Source: DAOUAJ01 sp034433615 (lineage in GTDB: Bacteria; Chloroflexota; Anaerolineae; DUEN01). Taken from it: 8,609 bases of DNA. This document shows positions 6,085 to 8,609 of this stretch, one piece after another. The notes beneath the pieces were generated by a model. It was not told the origin of the DNA. It searched no databases and saw nothing but the letters and a program-made list of their open reading frames with translations. Made by a program: the position numbers and the translations under genes. Position 1 is the first letter of the stretch. Each line of letters begins with the position of its first letter. Where the stretch lies: positions 1 to 8,609 of the forward strand of contig DAOUAJ010000217.1 of the NCBI GenBank assembly GCA_034433615.1, read 5' to 3'.

Positions 6085-7026
6085 TCAGTACAGCACCTCG
6101 ACGCGCCGGTAAATCAACAAACCGATGCCGCCGACGATGCCGACCGTCACAAACAGAATCATGCTCAAGGCGGACGCGTAGCCGAAGTTGAGGCCGCCGA
6201 ACGCCTCACGGTAGATGTTGTAGGCCAGAACCTGGGTGGCGAAGCCCGGCCCGCCGCCGGTCATACTGTAGATCAGGTCAAAAGCCGCCAGTTGCCACAC
6301 CAGCATAAACAGCCCCATGGTCGTTGCCTGGGGTAGGACGAGCGGGACTGTGATGAACCGGAACGTTTGCAGGCGGTTGGCTCCGTCCACTCGCGCCGCC
6401 TCATACAGCTCGGCCGGCACACCCTGCAACGCCGCCAGGAAGACGATGGCCAGGAAGGGCGTACTCTTCCAGATGTTGGTCATGGTGATGGCCGCCCGCG
6501 CGCCCCAAAAGTGGATCAGCCAGGGGAACCGGATACCGGTCAGGCGTCGCAGGAGGTCGTTGATGATCCCGTAGTCCACGTCGTACATCCAGCGGAAGCC
6601 GATGGCGGCCACGACCATGGGAATGGCCCAGGGGATCAGGTTCATCGTGCGGACGAACCCGCGCAGTTTGAACTGGCTGTTAAGCAGCGAAGCGACCAGC
6701 AGCCCAAAGGTCAGTTGGAAAATGGTTGAAACCACCACAAACAGGATGGTGAAAGAGATGCTGCTGCGAACGGCGATGTCCTGGCTGAGTTTGAGAAGGT
6801 TTCCCAATCCGACGAATCGGTTGGGGGGAAAAGCAGGGTTGTATTCAAAAAAGCTCAGATAGATGGTGTGGAAGAACGGATAGACGGCCGTGAACAAGCG
6901 CAGGCCGATCGCCGGTAAGAGAAGCAAAGCTGCCGCCAGATACCGTCGTCCGGCCAGGCTAACCACACCCCGTGGCCGCGCTCGCGCATTGGCTACGGAG
7001 AGTGTGGCATTTGACTGCAAGCTCAT
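6085..7026 (-). CDS. Carbohydrate ABC transporter permease, MalF/UgpA-like (COG1175 type)
   Basis: This 313-residue inner-membrane protein is the partner permease of a CUT1-type importer. After a short basic N-terminus (ARARPRG) comes the first membrane segment (about 28-50, RRYLAAALLLLPAIGLRLFTAVYPF). A periplasmic region with LSFFEYNPAFPPNRFVGLGN, typical of this family, comes next, then five further hydrophobic segments. The EAA loop reads EAARVDGA (209-216) followed by FRFITVPLVLP, the ATPase contact. It ends in YRRVEVLY. The ATG at 7026 has AGAGGA four to five nt upstream. The gene lies 92 nt downstream of the solute-binding protein gene, and that gap is filled by a heptamer hairpin. The absence of an ATPase in the window suggests a shared MsmX/UgpC-like ATPase encoded elsewhere, which is common for this class. 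Confidence 0.94.
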   Translation of the reverse strand: MSLQSNATLSVANARARPRGVVSLAGRRYLAAALLLLPAIGLRLFTAVYPFFHTIYLSFFEYNPAFPPNRFVGLGNLLKLSQDIAVRSSISFTILFVVVSTIFQLTFGLLVASLLNSQFKLRGFVRTMNLIPWAIPMVVAAIGFRWMYDVDYGIINDLLRRLTGIRFPWLIHFWGARAAITMTNIWKSTPFLAIVFLAALQGVPAELYEAARVDGANRLQTFRFITVPLVLPQATTMGLFMLVWQLAAFDLIYSMTGGGPGFATQVLAYNIYREAFGGLNFGYASALSMILFVTVGIVGGIGLLIYRRVEVLY

Positions 7027-7042
7027 AAGGTCCTCTGTGGTG

Positions 7043-7111
7043 AGCGATCAGCGGTCAGCTATCAGCGATCAGCCGCTCTGGCTGAAAGCTGACAGCTAAC
7101 CGCTGACGGCT
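7043..7111 (-). repeat. Heptamer-array hairpin between the solute-binding protein and permease genes
   Basis: Two 32-bp arms (7043-7074 and 7080-7111) flank a 5-nt loop GCTCT. Each arm is built of 7-bp units: AGCGATC-like on the left and GCTGANN-like on the right in the + orientation. They align without gaps at 26 of 32 positions. Three of the six mismatches (arm positions 5, 14 and 19) are A/C on the + strand and therefore G-U pairs in minus-strand RNA, giving 29 of 32 pairs in the transcript. The hairpin begins 7 nt after the stop of the lipoprotein gene and ends 16 nt before the permease ATG. No T-run follows. By position it resembles the REP element between malE and malF of E. coli, which protects malE mRNA. 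A similar role here is inference. Confidence 0.85.
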
Positions 7112-7118
7112 AAATGCT

Positions 7119-8411
7119 TCATCCAAGCGCCTTGATCCGCTCGGCGCCCTGCTTCATGGCGTCGGCCAGCGAGATCTGCTTGGTCAGGAAGAGCGAGCCT
7201 ACGTCGTCCACCACGCTCTGGGCCTCGGGCACCTTCTCGTGGAAGGGGCGAGGAGCGGGCACGTTGCCCTCGATGTACATCCCCATGTATGGCACCAACC
7301 CCTCATTGCCCATCGCGTCCAGGATAGACTTGCGCGGCATGACGAACCAGCTCTGCCCCCTCGCCAGGATGGGCGCGTTCTCGTTGTTGGTGATCCAGGC
7401 GATGAGGTCCAACGCCTCTGGCTTGTTGGGGGCGAACTTGGGCACACTGAAGCCCCAGCCACCCCACCAGCTCTTGGCTCCGGCCGGTCCCGCTGGCGGC
7501 AAGGAGATCTCCGCCTTGCCTTCTTTATACCACTCTGTATTGCCGCGAGAGACCCCCCAGAAGTACGGCCACTGGCGCATCATCGCCACGCGGTCCTTCA
7601 TGTACTCATCGTTCTGCTGGGTGTAGTCAATGCTGAGCGCCTTCTCCGGCAGGATCTTGTGGGTATAGATCAGGTCATAGACGAACTGGAAGGCCTGAGC
7701 CGTCTTCTCATCAAACTTGAAGATCTCGCCGCCTGTCTGGGCCGTGATGTAGGCCAGATAGACGTACATCAGCCCTGGCTTGATGAGCGCCTCGATGGTG
7801 CCGAAGGTGTTCTCGGTGGTGAATTCCTTGCCAATGGAAATGAACTCGTCCCAGTTCTTGGGCGGCTGGATCCCCTTCTCATCGAACCAGTCTTTGCGGT
7901 ACCAGAAGTAGCCGATGGCGAACTCGTGAGGCACCCGATATCGCTTGCCCTGGTAGCTGTGCCAGACCTCGATCTGTCCCTGGAAGATCTCGGGGAAGTC
8001 GGCCCAGGTCTCGGCGGGGATGACGTCATCCAGCGGCTCGATCCAGCCGGCGCGATAGAAGGACGGGCCGGAGTCGTCGGCGTCGCTGAAGACGTCTACC
8101 GGGCTGGTGCCAGCCTGGAAAGCAGGCGCGTACTTGGTGACCATCTCCTGGCCGGTGGTGGGGCCGCTCTCCAACTCGACGGTATGCCCTGTCTTCTCCG
8201 TCCACTTGGCGAGAACAGGCTTCATGGCATCGTGGGCGAAGGCCTGAATGGCCAGCACCAAGGTCTTCTTGGCGGGCACCGGCGTTGGTGTGGGTGCGGC
8301 TGGTGCAACGGGTGCAGCAGGCGGCACACAGGCGGCCAGGGCTGCACCGACCGTAGCCACGCCTGTCATCTGTAGGAATTCGCGTCGTGAGAGTCTGTTC
8401 TTGGGAGACAT
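7119..8411 (-). CDS. Extracellular sugar-type ABC solute-binding lipoprotein (COG1653 type)
   Basis: This 430-residue lipid-anchored capture protein belongs to an ABC importer. The N-terminus has a twin-arginine signal (SRREFLQM, Arg9-Arg10), a hydrophobic stretch and a lipobox LAAC with Cys28, implying Tat export followed by lipid attachment. An Ala/Pro/Thr linker (about 29-48, ending PTPTPVPAKK) tethers the binding domain. Family-1 solute-binding features include KWTEKTGHTVELESGP, QAGTSPVDVFSDADD, then FYRAGWIEPLDDVIPAETWADFP and RYRVPHEFAIGYFWYRKDWFDEKGI, which matches the YRKDLFxxxGI motif. Also present are PPKNWDEFISIGKEF and GGWGFSVPKFAPNKPEALDLIAWI. Many aromatic residues fit a sugar-type site, but the ligand is not identifiable. 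The ATG at 8411 follows AGGAGGT by 5 nt, a strong site. It is the first gene of the train, so its larger expected yield relative to the permeases fits the downstream hairpin. Confidence 0.95.
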   Translation of the reverse strand: MSPKNRLSRREFLQMTGVATVGAALAACVPPAAPVAPAAPTPTPVPAKKTLVLAIQAFAHDAMKPVLAKWTEKTGHTVELESGPTTGQEMVTKYAPAFQAGTSPVDVFSDADDSGPSFYRAGWIEPLDDVIPAETWADFPEIFQGQIEVWHSYQGKRYRVPHEFAIGYFWYRKDWFDEKGIQPPKNWDEFISIGKEFTTENTFGTIEALIKPGLMYVYLAYITAQTGGEIFKFDEKTAQAFQFVYDLIYTHKILPEKALSIDYTQQNDEYMKDRVAMMRQWPYFWGVSRGNTEWYKEGKAEISLPPAGPAGAKSWWGGWGFSVPKFAPNKPEALDLIAWITNNENAPILARGQSWFVMPRKSILDAMGNEGLVPYMGMYIEGNVPAPRPFHEKVPEAQSVVDDVGSLFLTKQISLADAMKQGAERIKALG

Positions 8412-8443
8412 GGTTGACCTCCTGTTGATGAGCTTTGCTCAAT

Positions 8444-8462
8444 AGCCAGATCGCTCCTGGCT
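8444..8462 (-). other. Small hairpin in the leader of the solute-binding protein gene
   Basis: AGCCAG (8444-8449) and CTGGCT (8457-8462) form a perfect 6-bp stem around a 7-nt loop in the leader, 33-51 nt before the start codon. No T-run or alternative stem is evident, so regulatory use is only possible. Confidence 0.3.
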
Positions 8463-8571
8463 GTGGATGGACGCAAAGTGTTAGAATCCCGCTCCACCTC
8501 CTTCGCGAAAAGACATGTCAGCTCAGAATGTCGTCCACAGTCACCCCAACCCTCAGCCAGAGCCCAGCCAC

Positions 8572-8601
8572 ACTCTACCACACCCAGAGCGCCGTCGTCA
8601 A
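8572..8601 (-). promoter_or_regulatory. Candidate sigma-70-like promoter for the transporter/purine operon
   Basis: On the minus strand TTGACG (8601-8596) is followed after 18 nt by TAGAGT (8577-8572). These match the -35 consensus at five of six and the -10 consensus at four of six positions. Transcription would begin near 8564, leaving a leader of about 150 nt. The stretch 8412-8609 holds no convincing gene; it contains the ribosome site, the small hairpin and two short palindromes (8502-8509, 8512-8519). No other pair of boxes in it is as good. Confidence 0.3.
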
Positions 8602-8609
8602 ACTCCAGC

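Noticed and set aside
3388..7111. CRISPR array or direct-repeat/spacer locus
   Set aside because: Units are 7-8 bp in direct contact, without unique spacers, and no cas genes are present.
7043..7111. Intrinsic terminator after the solute-binding protein gene
   Set aside because: The stem is long, but the sense strand after it is CACCACAGAGGACC with no T-run, and the next gene's ribosome site follows directly.
7239..8375. Long + strand open frame (378 codons) opposite the solute-binding protein gene
   Set aside because: It is antisense to a well-supported lipoprotein gene, with no family features and no suitable start site.
8366..8581. Small minus-strand frame (71 codons) upstream of the lipoprotein gene
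   Set aside because: It overlaps the lipoprotein gene in another frame, has no ribosome site at its ATG and an unremarkable composition. I treat the region as leader.
8412..8609. Purine or other riboswitch in the operon leader
   Set aside because: Only one 6-bp hairpin is visible; I see none of the conserved junction elements of purine, PRPP or ZTP riboswitches.

Overview
The window looks like chromosomal DNA from a GC-rich bacterium, most likely a Chloroflexota (Anaerolineae-like) lineage. This rests on the solute-binding lipoprotein, which has a twin-arginine SRREFLQM signal, a LAAC lipobox and an Ala/Pro/Thr-rich linker, on the style of the PurN and PurH sequences, and on short tandem repeats between genes. 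Those cues are suggestive only; there is no rRNA or marker gene to settle it.

Layout. On the + strand (1-1676) lies a two-gene unit: a split-barrel PPOX/FMN-type protein, then 3 nt later a uroporphyrinogen-decarboxylase-superfamily protein. It is followed (about 1673-1825) by a decayed C-terminal piece of a VapC-like PIN domain. This unit converges on a long minus-strand gene train filling the rest of the window. In transcription order the train is: putative promoter and leader (8412-8609), sugar-type ABC solute-binding lipoprotein (8411-7119), MalF-like permease (7026-6085), MalG-like permease (6021-5149), purM (5132-4095), purN (4022-3408), purH (3367-1826). No ABC ATPase is present in the window.

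How the genes work together. The ABC genes make up the membrane and capture parts of a carbohydrate-type importer. PurM, PurN and PurH carry out three non-consecutive steps of de novo IMP synthesis: AIR formation, GAR formylation, and the final AICAR-to-IMP steps. purM starts only 16 nt after the second permease, so the transporter and purine genes appear to be co-transcribed.

The most unusual feature is a family of short tandem arrays in all four wider gaps of this operon. Units are 7 bp (sense-strand consensus GCTGANN, i.e. GATCGCT rotated) or 8 bp (GATTCGCT, the same unit plus one T). Two arrays are heptamer hairpins with a 5-nt loop and phase-matched arms, one is a composite of a heptamer half-array plus an octamer hairpin, and one is a single-orientation octamer array. 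Six of the ten arm mismatches in the two heptamer hairpins become G-U pairs in the operon's sense RNA, and none does in the antisense RNA. The arrays lie next to ribosome-binding sites, and in two places they run into coding sequence, supplying the C-terminus of PurN and its ATG. They resemble in placement the REP/BIME elements of enterobacteria, but the sequence is different.
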